Shown in pieces: positions 9,861 to 18,622 of a DNA stretch of 64,000 nt (position 1 is the stretch's first letter; every line of letters begins with the position of its first letter). The notes under the pieces are model-generated. The model had not been told where the DNA came from. It did no database searches and was given only the letters and a program-made list of their open reading frames with translations. The stretch spans positions 151,814 through 215,813 of the forward strand of contig NZ_CABPSC010000009.1 in the NCBI RefSeq assembly GCF_902459585.1, written 5' to 3'. This DNA is from Pandoraea nosoerga. GTDB taxonomy: Bacteria; Pseudomonadota; Gammaproteobacteria; Burkholderiales; Burkholderiaceae. The position numbers and the translations under genes were made by a program.

Positions 9861-11126
9861 TCAGGTGCCGGTGACGAGATTCTTGTCGTCCCCGCGGTTC
9901 TCGTCGTCATTCGTCGTGTCGGACATGGGCTGTCCGGCAGCGGCTTCATTCGCCGCCGAGTCGGCAGCGTGCGGGGACACCTCCTGCGTTGCCGACGCGA
10001 CGGGATCCGCCGTCAGCGTCGTCACGTTCTGCGCATCTTGCGGCAGCTCGTCACCAGACGGCACCGCAGTTCCCGATTCTTCGGAAAATTCCTCATGCCC
10101 GGCGCCCGGCGCGACATCTTCTTGGCCGGCCTCGCCCTCGGCATCCCGAGACGGCTCATCGCTATGCACGGCTTGCGCATCGCGCTCGCCGTCCCTATCG
10201 ATGTCCGTACCAGCGTGGCCGTTCGCAGCGCCGATCTGCTCACTGACGTGCGTCGCCGGCGCGAGTTCCGCATCGAACGCCGCAACGGCGGAATCTGCCT
10301 CGGCGCCCGGCCCATCCGACGCACCCGGCGTACCACCGACAGCCCGCGGGGTCTCGCCCTCGGCCAGCGCGGCGTCGAGCAAGGCCGCTTCGGCGAGCGC
10401 GTCGTCTGCCGGCGACGTCACCGGTGCGCGTTGATCTTCGGGCAAGCCCTGCGCGAGCGGCAGGTCGTCCGCGCGGGCCTCGGCCAGACGCGCGAGCGCG
10501 TCGGCATCGGCCACGGGGACGTCTTCGGACATTGCCTCATCGCCATCCTCGCCCTCGGCTCGCTCGCCGAACTCGATGTTCTGCTGCGCGAGCAGATCGA
10601 TCTGCGCCTGTGCCGCGGGGTCTTCGAGCGGCGGCAGCGCGTCGAGCGCGCGCAGACCCAGATCGTCCAGGAACGCCTTGGTCGTCGCATACAGGCCGGG
10701 ACGCCCCGGCACGTCGCGATGACCGATCACCTCGATCCAGCCACGGTCTTCGAGCTGCTTGATGATCTGCGTGTTGACGGTCACCCCGCGAATCTCTTCG
10801 ATGTCGCCGCGCGTGACCGGCTGACGGTACGCAATGATCGCCAGCGTCTCCATCACGGCGCGCGAATACTTCGGCGGCTTCTCCGGATTGAGGCGATCAA
10901 GGTATTCGCGCATGCGCGGACGGCTCTGGAAACGCCAGCCGGTGGCCAGCGCCACCAATTCCACACCTCGGCCATCCCATTGCACGCGGATTTCCTCGAG
11001 CAGCGCGCGCACCGTGTCACTGGACACGGCGTCATTGAAGAGCTTGCGCAGGTCACCGACCTTGAGCGGCTCCTGCGCGCAGATCAACGCGGTCTCGAGG
11101 ACGATTTTCGCCTCTTGGGTATTCAT
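9861..11126 (-). CDS. scpB: Segregation and condensation protein ScpB, acidic C-terminal extension
   Basis: 421 residues. The first ~175 form the tandem winged-helix core of ScpB ([49 protein letters not shown]), the partner of SMC and ScpA in chromosome organisation. The remaining ~245 residues are strongly acidic (Glu/Asp/Ala/Gly/Ser) and probably disordered. Typical ScpB proteins are about 200 residues, so this one is roughly doubled. Its stop lies 155 bp before the TTG start chosen for rluB, on the same strand. Confidence 0.92.
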   Translation of the reverse strand: MNTQEAKIVLETALICAQEPLKVGDLRKLFNDAVSSDTVRALLEEIRVQWDGRGVELVALATGWRFQSRPRMREYLDRLNPEKPPKYSRAVMETLAIIAYRQPVTRGDIEEIRGVTVNTQIIKQLEDRGWIEVIGHRDVPGRPGLYATTKAFLDDLGLRALDALPPLEDPAAQAQIDLLAQQNIEFGERAEGEDGDEAMSEDVPVADADALARLAEARADDLPLAQGLPEDQRAPVTSPADDALAEAALLDAALAEGETPRAVGGTPGASDGPGAEADSAVAAFDAELAPATHVSEQIGAANGHAGTDIDRDGERDAQAVHSDEPSRDAEGEAGQEDVAPGAGHEEFSEESGTAVPSGDELPQDAQNVTTLTADPVASATQEVSPHAADSAANEAAAGQPMSDTTNDDENRGDDKNLVTGT

Positions 11127-11668
11127 GTGCGACTAAGCAAACCGGGGGCTTGGCAACCCGGAATCAGGAATAAATGGATGCTTGGAACACGGGAAACGGT
11201 CGCAACCGCTTCGCATAAGCGCGCGCCCGTTTGTGTTCGGTCGTAGTGACGGCGGCGCGACCAGGATGCTTCGAAACGACCTGCCGGGAAAACGCCCAGG
11301 CCGATAGTGCGGCGAGACGGACGTCCGGTATGTGCGCAATTATTACTGAAACGCCGACGCCCGTAAAGCGTCGTCGAAACCCGGGCCTCGCTCACCCCCT
11401 TATCCCATCATCCCCTCCCCCTTATCCCTCCCCCTTATCCCTCCCCCCTTGCGCCACCGTGTCGCACAACCCGCGTCGAAGCGCCCCGGCACCGCGCACC
11501 GCATCCGCCGCATCCGCCACCCGGCAAGGGCGTGCGCAGAGGCGGCCCGCGCCAGGCGCAGGCCCCGCGCGCCGTCCACGAATCGCGGGCGCACAGCCGC
11601 GCGCCCTGGCGTAGAGACGACAGGTGCACGCCTCATGGTAAACTTCTGAAATAACTTCAGGGGCCTCC
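11127..11668. other. Intergenic region between divergent scpB and fnr
   Basis: 542 bp without a convincing gene. It should hold the scpB promoter (minus strand) and the fnr promoter (plus strand). It includes a C-rich tandem repeat at 11395-11450 and a CTGAA-N5-TTCAG dyad at 11646-11660 just before the fnr ribosome-binding site. No consensus FNR box (TTGAT-N4-ATCAA) was found. Confidence 0.5.
11395..11450. repeat. 13-bp C-rich tandem repeat upstream of fnr
   Basis: The unit CCCCCTTATCCC(A/T) occurs at 11395, 11417 and 11430, the last two directly head to tail, followed by a partial copy. It is a strand-asymmetric pyrimidine tract in non-coding DNA. Confidence 0.8.
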
Positions 11669-12397
11669 ATGACCACCGAAAACGATCGCATTCCGATCGC
11701 TCAGCCCCGTTGTTCCACATGCTCGCTGGGGCAGTTCTGCCTGCCCGTCGGCATCCCGACGCCCGAGCTGGAACGACTGGATGCGCTCGTCAACGAACGC
11801 CGCCGCCTCAAGAAAGGCGAAGTGCTTTATCACGCCAACGATTCGCTCAATGCCGTCTACGGCATTCGCTTCGGCTCCCTCAAGAGCTGCGTTACCGCAC
11901 CTGACGGCCGCGAGCAGGTCGTCGGCTTCCATCTGCAGGGCGAGCTCATCGGGCTGGACGCCGTTGCCGACAGCCACCATCCGAGCACGGCCATCGCGCT
12001 CGAGGACAGCGAACTGTGCATCGCCCGCTTCGGCGAGCTCGAGACGCTCTCGCGCCAGGTGCCGTCGCTGCAGCGCCAGTTGCATCGCCTGATGAGCCAG
12101 GAAATCCGCAACGAACACCAGCAACTGCTCGCGCTCGGCACCATGCGCGCCGAGGAGCGGCTGGCCGTGTTCCTGCTCAACCTGTCCGAGCGGCTGGCCG
12201 CGCGCGGCTACGCCGCCAACGAATTCGTGCTGCGCATGAGCCGCGAAGAAATCGGCAGCTTCCTCGGCCTCAAGCTCGAGACGGTCAGCCGTCTTTTCTC
12301 GCGTTTTGCGCAGAACGGCATGATCGAAATTCGCCAGCGCCACGTGAAGATCATCGACGCGGCCGCGCTGCGCGAGCTCGCCGGCGTACCGTGCTGA
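11669..12397 (+). CDS. fnr: FNR-type oxygen-sensing transcriptional regulator
   Basis: 242-residue Crp/Fnr-family regulator. Cys15, Cys18, Cys24 (CSTCSLGQFC) and Cys117 (SELCIARF) match the four [4Fe-4S] ligands of E. coli FNR (20, 23, 29, 122), each offset by five. The recognition helix contains E..SR (LETVSRLF), the FNR-type reading of TTGAT half-sites. It should activate anaerobic or microaerobic genes when the cluster is intact. AGGGG lies upstream of ATG 11669. It stands alone, divergent from scpB. Confidence 0.93.
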   Translation: MTTENDRIPIAQPRCSTCSLGQFCLPVGIPTPELERLDALVNERRRLKKGEVLYHANDSLNAVYGIRFGSLKSCVTAPDGREQVVGFHLQGELIGLDAVADSHHPSTAIALEDSELCIARFGELETLSRQVPSLQRQLHRLMSQEIRNEHQQLLALGTMRAEERLAVFLLNLSERLAARGYAANEFVLRMSREEIGSFLGLKLETVSRLFSRFAQNGMIEIRQRHVKIIDAAALRELAGVPC

Positions 12398-12764
12398 CGG
12401 GCAACCGGGGGCGCCTTCGCCCCCCTTCGCCCCCCCTTCACCGCTCGTCCCATATCCCACACCCCTGCGCCGTCTTCCCCTTTTCCCCATCCCCACGCCC
12501 TCCGGCATCGCCAGACAACGCTTCCCCGCGTTTCGCATAAGCTACCGGCCCGCCCGGGCGCCCGCCTTGCGCCAGATCAAGAGTCGCGCCGCGTCGCGAC
12601 GGCGCTCGCCCGCGCGCGACGCGGCCGGAGCAACGTTCGACAAGCCCGGGCAAACGCTCCATAATCGGCGCGTTCGCCGGGTCGACCGACGCATGCCCCG
12701 CTCATCGTCTGCAACGTCGCTCGAACGCACTCCCCGGCGCGTCACACCGACGGAGGCCGCCGTT
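12398..12764. other. Pyrimidine-rich intergenic region after fnr
   Basis: 367 bp. The first 150 bp are C/T-rich on the plus strand with many CCCC runs. The remainder is GC-rich and ends in the GGAGG ribosome-binding site of the next gene. No gene, terminator or RNA was recognised. Confidence 0.5.
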
Positions 12765-13199
12765 ATGCCCGCAGCCATATACCTGAGTCCGGAAGACGCC
12801 GAGCATGCGTACTACGAAGCAGTGCGCGCCGGCGACACCGATGCGCTGATGGACGTCTGGTCGGAAGACGAGGAGATCGTCTGCATTCATCCCGCGGGGC
12901 CGCGCCACGTCGGTCCGGCGGCGGTGCGCGCCAGTTGGCGGCAAGTGCTGGCCAACGGCGGCCTGCAGGTCGCCGTCAGCCATCTGCAGGTGGCCCACAA
13001 TCCGCTTTGCGCCGTGCACAACGTGCTCGAGCAGATCCTGGTCGAGTCCCATCCCGAGGCGCGCTACGCGTTCGTGCTCGCAACGAACGTCTATCTCAAG
13101 GAAGCGGACGGCTGGCGGCTCGTCCTGCACCACGCCAGTCCCGCCATCGGCCACGAAGACAGCAGCACGCAGGCCTCGCGCGCGCACCGGCTGCATTGA
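12765..13199 (+). CDS. SnoaL/NTF2-like small protein
   Basis: 144-residue protein of the NTF2-like cone fold. The sequence begins with a helix (SPEDAEHAYYEAVRAGDTDALMDVWSEDEEIVCIHPAGPRHVG), continues with strands ending in YAFVLATNVYLKEADGWRLVLHHAS, and has a probably disordered His-rich tail. Such proteins can be small enzymes or ligand-binding proteins, and the substrate cannot be inferred. GGAGG lies 8 bases before ATG 12765, which decides the start over upstream in-frame ATGs. Confidence 0.85.
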   Translation: MPAAIYLSPEDAEHAYYEAVRAGDTDALMDVWSEDEEIVCIHPAGPRHVGPAAVRASWRQVLANGGLQVAVSHLQVAHNPLCAVHNVLEQILVESHPEARYAFVLATNVYLKEADGWRLVLHHASPAIGHEDSSTQASRAHRLH

Positions 13200-13264
13200 A
13201 AAGGCGCCGCCGGCGCCGCGCTCGGCGTGTGCGGCATCCCGTGCCCCGGCCCTCGCCGGCGAGT

Positions 13265-14212
13265 TCATACGCCGGCCGCACCGTGCGCCGCGCTGTGGCC
13301 ACCGTCCCCGTTTTCGACATCCCAGTACGGGACCGGGCCGAACCGCGCCTGCAGGAATTCGATCAACGCGTGCGTCTTGGGCGGCACGAACGCCCGGCTC
13401 GGGTAGACGGCCCAGATCGCCACTTCCTCGGCCAGCGGATAGGCCGGCAGCACCGGCACCAGCTCGCCTCGCTTCAGATGCACGCCGACGTCCCACGTCG
13501 ACTTCAGCGCAATGCCGAGCCCGGCCAGCACGGCGTCGCGCAGCACCTCGCCGTTGTCGGACGCGAGCCGCCCGTTCACGCGCACGCTGAGCGCGCCGCC
13601 GGGCGTCACGAAGCGCCAGTCGCGCTGCTCCCCCAGAATCAGGCAATCATGCGCGGCGAGATCGCCCGGATGCCTGGGCACGCCGCGCGCGGCCAGATAG
13701 GCGGGAGACGCACACAACGTCCGGCGATTGGGCGCCAGTTTGCGCGCGACGAGTGACGAATCTCGCAACGCCCCCACCCGAATCGCCAGATCCACGCCTT
13801 CCTCGATCAGATCGACGACCCGGTCCGTGAGCCGGAAATCGAGCGATATGCCGGGGTACTGCGCCAGGAACACGGGCAGTGCGGGCGAGACGTGCTGGCG
13901 TCCGAACGAGGACGAACACGATACGCGAAGGCGCCCCTGCGGCGCCGCGTACCCCTGCCCCACGCTGGCGAGCGCCTGCGCTTGCGCGGCAAGCAGTACC
14001 TGCGCATGTGACAGAAACTGCTCGCCTTCCTGCGTCAGTGCAACGCGGCGCGTTGTTCTGTGCAACAGACGCGCGCCCAGCACACTTTCGAGCTGCGCCA
14101 GGCGTGTACTGGCGCTCGCCGGCGACAGTCCGCGCTCGCGCCCGGCCGCCGATACGTTACCCAGCGCCGCTACGCGAACGAACAATGCGACCGCGTCGAG
14201 GTCCAATGCCAT
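13265..14212 (-). CDS. LysR-family regulator next to an oxidoreductase
   Basis: 315 residues. The N-terminal winged helix-turn-helix (MALDLDAVALFVRVAALGNVSAAGRERGLSPASASTRLAQLE) is followed by a LysR substrate-binding domain. The C-terminal ~20 residues are low complexity. It is divergent from the quinone-oxidoreductase-like gene at 14360, the usual arrangement for a LysR regulator controlling its neighbour. The inducer is unknown. Confidence 0.92.
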   Translation of the reverse strand: MALDLDAVALFVRVAALGNVSAAGRERGLSPASASTRLAQLESVLGARLLHRTTRRVALTQEGEQFLSHAQVLLAAQAQALASVGQGYAAPQGRLRVSCSSSFGRQHVSPALPVFLAQYPGISLDFRLTDRVVDLIEEGVDLAIRVGALRDSSLVARKLAPNRRTLCASPAYLAARGVPRHPGDLAAHDCLILGEQRDWRFVTPGGALSVRVNGRLASDNGEVLRDAVLAGLGIALKSTWDVGVHLKRGELVPVLPAYPLAEEVAIWAVYPSRAFVPPKTHALIEFLQARFGPVPYWDVENGDGGHSAAHGAAGV

Positions 14213-14359
14213 TTGATGGATATTCCAAAAAATCTTTTCGTCATTATGCGGATTATCAAATCAATCGACCAGCCGTAATCTTGCCCGACTCCATTGCGAG
14301 CCTCGCAGGCGTCGCCAACGCATCCCCCGGCGGCGCCTATCATCAACAGGAGAAAACCG
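14213..14359. promoter_or_regulatory. Divergent promoter region, LysR / oxidoreductase
   Basis: 147 bp between two divergent starts. The first 65 bp are clearly AT-rich compared with the surroundings and contain an ATTAT-GCGG-ATTAT element near 14244-14256. LysR proteins usually bind such a region with T-N11-A sites. The exact operator was not resolved. Confidence 0.45.
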
Positions 14360-15376
14360 ATGAAAGCCGTAGGACTGACCCGATATCTGCCCATCGACGA
14401 CCCCAGGTCGCTCGAGGACATCGAATTACCGACGCCGACACCCGCCGGGCACGACCTGCTGGTGAAGGTCGAAGCCATTTCCGTGAACCCCGTCGACACG
14501 AAGGTGCGTGCGCCCAAGGACAAGGTCGAGGACACGCCGCGCGTACTCGGCTGGGACGCGGCCGGCACCGTCGCCGCCGTCGGACCGGACGTCAAACTGT
14601 TCCAGGTCGGCGATCCGGTCTACTACGCGGGCAGCATTACGCGGCCGGGCACGAACAGCGAATTCCATCTGGTGGACGAGCGCATCGTCGGCCACATGCC
14701 GACGTCGCTCGACTTCGTGAACGCCGCCGCCCTGCCGCTCACGACGATCACCGCGTGGGAAGCCCTGTTCGACCGCCTCGGCATCGCGCCGGACGGCGCC
14801 GATCAAGGCAAGTCGATTCTGATCATCGGCGGTGCGGGCGGCGTGGGCTCCATCGCCATCCAACTCGCGCGGCGTCTCGCGCAGCTGACGATCGTGGCCA
14901 CGGCGTCACGGCCGGAATCGAGCGACTGGTGCCGTCAGCTCGGCGCGCAGCACGTCGTCGATCACACGCAGGACATTCCTGCGCAACTGCTCGCGCTCGG
15001 TCTGCCGCAAGTGGACTACGTGCTGTGCCTGAACGACACCGATTCGCACTTCCCGGCAATGGCGCAGGCCGTCGCCCCGCAGGGCAAGATCTGCTCGATC
15101 GTGGAGAACGCCGGCCCGCTCGAGGTCGGCCTGCTCAAGAGCAAGAGTGCCACGTTCGTCTGGGAATTCATGTTCACGCGAGCGATGTACGAGACGCCTG
15201 ACATGATCGCGCAGCACAAGCTGCTCACCGAGGTGGCACGGCTGATCGACGCGGGCACGCTGCGCACGACCCTGGGCGAAGTGATCGGCCCGATCAATGC
15301 CGTGAACCTGCGCCGCGCACACGCGCAGCTCGAAGGCGGCCGCACCATCGGCAAGCTCGTCCTGGCGGGATTCTGA
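14360..15376 (+). CDS. Zinc-type alcohol dehydrogenase / quinone oxidoreductase-like protein
   Basis: 338-residue medium-chain dehydrogenase/reductase. The N-terminal GroES-like part (SVNPVDTKVRAPKD, LGWDAAGTVAAVG) and the nucleotide-binding motif GGAGGVGSIAIQLA are seen. No structural-zinc Cys cluster is visible, which favours the zinc-free NADPH:quinone reductase branch. AGGAG precedes ATG 14360. It is probably controlled by the divergent LysR gene. The name zinc-binding alcohol dehydrogenase family is used for this group in databases. Confidence 0.92.
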   Translation: MKAVGLTRYLPIDDPRSLEDIELPTPTPAGHDLLVKVEAISVNPVDTKVRAPKDKVEDTPRVLGWDAAGTVAAVGPDVKLFQVGDPVYYAGSITRPGTNSEFHLVDERIVGHMPTSLDFVNAAALPLTTITAWEALFDRLGIAPDGADQGKSILIIGGAGGVGSIAIQLARRLAQLTIVATASRPESSDWCRQLGAQHVVDHTQDIPAQLLALGLPQVDYVLCLNDTDSHFPAMAQAVAPQGKICSIVENAGPLEVGLLKSKSATFVWEFMFTRAMYETPDMIAQHKLLTEVARLIDAGTLRTTLGEVIGPINAVNLRRAHAQLEGGRTIGKLVLAGF

Positions 15377-15411
15377 CTGACGAGAAGCGCGACCGACGCC
15401 CGATAGCGCAA

Positions 15412-15447
15412 CGGCGCTTGCCCGTCAAAGGCAAGCGCCGCTTTCTT
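15412..15447 (+). terminator. Intrinsic terminator after the oxidoreductase gene
   Basis: An 11-bp perfect stem CGGCGCTTGCC/GGCAAGCGCCG with a 7-base loop is followed by CTTTCTT, 36 bp after the stop codon. Confidence 0.85.
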
Positions 15448-15596
15448 ATGCGCCTCATGCTCTCTCGGGCTCTCCCAGACTCTCCCGAATTCTCGCCTGC
15501 GCGCTAGCGCCCGGCCGGGCGCAATTCGCTACGAGACGAACACCGCACGTCGATCGGCCGGCGGCCGGAGGGCCCGCACCCGCGAGCCAGCCCCTC

Positions 15597-16436
15597 CTAC
15601 TTCGCCGCGCGCGCCGTGCCCTCCGGCACGGCCAGCGCATCGGCCGGGTGAATGATCTCGCCGCCCAACGCGCTCACGCCCGCGAGCAGCCGCTCGAACG
15701 CCGCGCCGACCAGCGCGGAATCGCCCTTGACGCCCAGATCGATGTGACGTCGCGCGTACACGCCGCCGCGCTGCGCATCGCCCACGCTGGGCAAGCTGAA
15801 CACCTTCACCCCCGCATATTCGGCTTCGATGGTTTCCATGAGCGGCGTGAGCGTCGATTCCGCCAGCCCGAAGACGAGCACCGAGCGTTCCGCGTGCTGC
15901 GTGAGGTGATGCAGGTCGGCGTAGTACGTGTCGAGCACCCAGGCCATCATCGGCCATGCCATGACCGGGAAGCCGGGCATGAAGTGATGGTGATCGATCG
16001 AGAAGCCCGGAATCTTGTTGTACGGATTGGGCAGGATCCGCGCCCCGACCGGGAACTCTCCCATCTTCAGGCGATGCCGGTTGTCGGGCTGGCTCATGTC
16101 GGCGCGCCCGTCGGGGCTCGTGTCGGCAATGCGTTCCATGATGAGCGCCTCGGCTTCGGGCGTGAGCACGAGCGGAACGTTGAGCGCCGCGGCCGCGCAC
16201 TGGCGGGTGTGATCGTCGGGTGTGGCGCCGATGCCGCCGGTCACGAACACGATGTCCTCGCTCGCGAACGTGCGGCGCAGCGTGGCGGTAATGCGCGCCG
16301 GGTCGTCGCCGACGTACTCGGCCCAGCCGAGCTGCATGCCGCGCTCGGTGAGCAGTTCGATGATCTTGGGCAGATGTTTGTCCTGGCGACGTCCGGAGAG
16401 GATTTCGTCGCCGATGATGATGATGCCGACCGCCAT
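15597..16436 (-). CDS. CinA/MoaB-type molybdopterin-binding domain protein
   Basis: 279 residues. The N-terminal two-thirds are a MoCF_biosynth domain (IIIIGDEILSG at the start, FVTGGIGATPDDHTRQ) as in CinA. The C-terminal deamidase domain of full CinA is absent. Members are usually called competence/damage-inducible protein A, but the role of this short form is not established. PGFPVMAWPMMAWVL is also a typical CinA-family segment. Confidence 0.9.
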   Translation of the reverse strand: MAVGIIIIGDEILSGRRQDKHLPKIIELLTERGMQLGWAEYVGDDPARITATLRRTFASEDIVFVTGGIGATPDDHTRQCAAAALNVPLVLTPEAEALIMERIADTSPDGRADMSQPDNRHRLKMGEFPVGARILPNPYNKIPGFSIDHHHFMPGFPVMAWPMMAWVLDTYYADLHHLTQHAERSVLVFGLAESTLTPLMETIEAEYAGVKVFSLPSVGDAQRGGVYARRHIDLGVKGDSALVGAAFERLLAGVSALGGEIIHPADALAVPEGTARAAK

Positions 16437-16583
16437 GATGCTTCCTTTATCTGTCGTCAGGGGGCTGGGAGGGACTTGCCGGTTGTGCGCGTCATGCCGT
16501 CGTGCGGGTCATGCCGACTACCGCCGTGCGGCGCGGCCCGATAGCCGGAATGACCGGGCCGCGATTCGACGATTGTGCCACTT

Positions 16584-17525
16584 TCACGACGAACCGTTGG
16601 GTGACCCATGCGACCCATGCGGGCCGGAGGCAGACGATGCGGGCGGCAGGTCCTCCGTCTCGGGCAGCGGTGTGCCCGCCATCGGCAGGACCGTCGCGCC
16701 GAGCGTCGGCTCGTGCCGCGCCGCGGCCTCCTCCTCGAGCCGCAGCCGCGACAAGGCGCGCAGACAATAGTGGGCGAACCACAGCGCCGAGAACACGAAG
16801 ATCACCACGTAGAGCCAGATCGCCAGCAGCGCGATGACGGGAAACAGCACGATCATGATGACCGAGGATACCCACAGCAGCGTCGGTAGCGAGCCGAGCA
16901 GCCCCGTCGCAACGCCGATCACGAGCAGCGGCAAACGGCGTTCGCGCACGATGCGGCGCCGCTCCTCCGGGCTCGCGTGAAAAGCAAGTGCATCGTAGGT
17001 CATCACGCGATACGTGAGCCAGCCCCACAGCAGCGGCGGCACGATCGCGAAGAACGGCGGCACGAGCCACAGCGGCAGCGTCAGCAGCGCTGCGACGAGA
17101 AAAACCGCCGTCGCGCCGAGCGACTGCCCGAGGCTGCCCCAGAACGAGCCGCCGCGCCGGGCTTCGAGATGGATGAAGTGACGGCGCGACAGATGCCGCA
17201 GCACCGCGGGCATGGACCAGCCGGCAATGAGCAGCAGCGCCGTCACGACGATCAACGGCACGAGCAGCGCCACGAGAATGAACGGTGCGAGCGCCATGCG
17301 CACGCTGTCCACGCCGAAGTAGTTGAAGAAGCGGTAGATCCACTGCGTGAACGACCACTGCTCGAGCCACACGCGCAGAAAGTCGGTAAACGGCTCCCAG
17401 CCGAACCAGATCACGGCGCCCCACACGAGGCCCGAGACGACGAACGGCATGGCGGTAAGCCACAGCATGCGCGGGTGCAACAGACTCACGAGCGCGCGGC
17501 CAAGCGCGCGAAGCATATCGTTCAT
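16584..17525 (-). CDS. EI24-family integral membrane protein
   Basis: 313 residues with about six hydrophobic segments (WLTAMPFVVSGLVWGAVIWF, FILVALLVPLIVVTALLLIAG, AVFLVAALLTLPLWLVPPFF and others). The arrangement fits the EI24/CysZ-like family of inner-membrane proteins. The C-terminal ~50 residues are a polar Pro/Ser/Gly tail in the cytoplasm. ATG 17525 overlaps the stop of the upstream hydroxylase gene by 4 bp, indicating translational coupling. The substrate, if it is a transporter, is unknown. Confidence 0.86.
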   Translation of the reverse strand: MNDMLRALGRALVSLLHPRMLWLTAMPFVVSGLVWGAVIWFGWEPFTDFLRVWLEQWSFTQWIYRFFNYFGVDSVRMALAPFILVALLVPLIVVTALLLIAGWSMPAVLRHLSRRHFIHLEARRGGSFWGSLGQSLGATAVFLVAALLTLPLWLVPPFFAIVPPLLWGWLTYRVMTYDALAFHASPEERRRIVRERRLPLLVIGVATGLLGSLPTLLWVSSVIMIVLFPVIALLAIWLYVVIFVFSALWFAHYCLRALSRLRLEEEAAARHEPTLGATVLPMAGTPLPETEDLPPASSASGPHGSHGSPNGSS

Positions 17526-18559
17526 GCAGATTCGGTACGGTCGGTGCGGGTCGCGGAATCGGCGCCGGGGCCGGCGGCCGGGCGCGGGCGAAGGCTCGCC
17601 CAAAGGCGTTGCAGGCCGAGCCACTGTTGGGCCCAGAAGCCCTCGCCGTAGTCGACCAGCCGGCCCGCGGGCGGCGGCAACTGATCGCGAATGCCGGTGG
17701 CGACGCCCGCGCGCGAAAAGTCGGCGGTGCCCAACGCCATGTCCCACCACGGGAACAGCACGCCGAAGTTGCAGCCGCGATGGCGCCCCTCGTGGCCGAC
17801 GCCGATCGCATGATGCCGGCGGTGGAACGCCGGGCTCACGAGCAAACGCTCGCCGAGCCGGCCGAAGCGCAGGCGCGTGTTGGTGTGCTGCAGGCTCTGC
17901 AGCCAGTCCGACACCGCCACGAGCAGCACGAACTGCACCGGGCTCACCCCGATCACGATGGCAATGACGGCAAAGAAGGCCGCCTTGATCAGATCGTCGA
18001 GCAGGTGGTTGCGGTTATCGGTCCAGAACGACATCTGGCGCTGGCTGTGATGCACGGCATGCAGCGCCCACCACCATCGGAACGTGTGGCTCCAGCGGTG
18101 ATACCAGTAGCCGGCGAAATCGAGCACCAGCAGATAGACGAGGAAGCTCACCAGCGCATGATCGGTCACGCCCGGCCAGAGATCCTCCAGATTGACGTTG
18201 ACGAAGCCGGCGAGCCGCAGCCACGCCTGCAGAGCGTCGAAGAGCGGGCGCAACACGAAGAAGAACACCAGATTGAACAGCCCGAGCCGATGCACCAGCG
18301 TGTAAATCACGTCTACGCGCACGGCACGTCGCTCGCGCCACCGCTCGGCCGGCGCGAGCCACTCGAGCGGGCGCAGCAGCGCGAGCATCAGCACGATCTG
18401 GAGCACGCCGATCAGGAAGAACTGGACGGCGTCGAAGGCATCGTCGGCAAGCGACATCAGCCCGGTGGCGTACAGCACGGGCTGCACGATGCGGGTGTAG
18501 ATCTCGGTCTGCGCCGCCGAAAAAGCGGCGTAAAAACCGTCGACCAGCGAATCGAACAT
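17522..18559 (-). CDS. Sterol desaturase / fatty acid hydroxylase superfamily protein
   Basis: 345-residue membrane di-iron enzyme. The His boxes HRWSH, HAVHH and HRRHH (in FHRRHHAIGVGHEGRH) are all present, between several transmembrane helices. It probably hydroxylates or desaturates a lipid in the inner membrane. The start was placed at ATG 18559 rather than the TTG at 18595. Neither has a strong ribosome-binding site. It is coupled to the downstream EI24-family gene, so the two may act on the same membrane lipid process (inference). Confidence 0.9.
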   Translation of the reverse strand: MFDSLVDGFYAAFSAAQTEIYTRIVQPVLYATGLMSLADDAFDAVQFFLIGVLQIVLMLALLRPLEWLAPAERWRERRAVRVDVIYTLVHRLGLFNLVFFFVLRPLFDALQAWLRLAGFVNVNLEDLWPGVTDHALVSFLVYLLVLDFAGYWYHRWSHTFRWWWALHAVHHSQRQMSFWTDNRNHLLDDLIKAAFFAVIAIVIGVSPVQFVLLVAVSDWLQSLQHTNTRLRFGRLGERLLVSPAFHRRHHAIGVGHEGRHRGCNFGVLFPWWDMALGTADFSRAGVATGIRDQLPPPAGRLVDYGEGFWAQQWLGLQRLWASLRPRPAAGPGADSATRTDRTESA

Positions 18560-18622
18560 GTCACGGGGCCGGGCGTCGTGGCGACGCCCGGTCAATAGCG
18601 CACGGGCGGCAATGCCCCGATG

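Noticed and set aside
7621-10434. Long plus-strand frame over rluB
   Set aside because: Antisense to rluB, starts in non-coding DNA and is Ala/Arg-rich with no domain.
11600-11668. FNR autoregulatory box before fnr
   Set aside because: No TTGAT-N4-ATCAA or close variant was found.
12567-12764. Longer N-terminus for the SnoaL-like protein
   Set aside because: The upstream in-frame part is Arg/Ser-rich, and GGAGG sits directly before ATG 12765.
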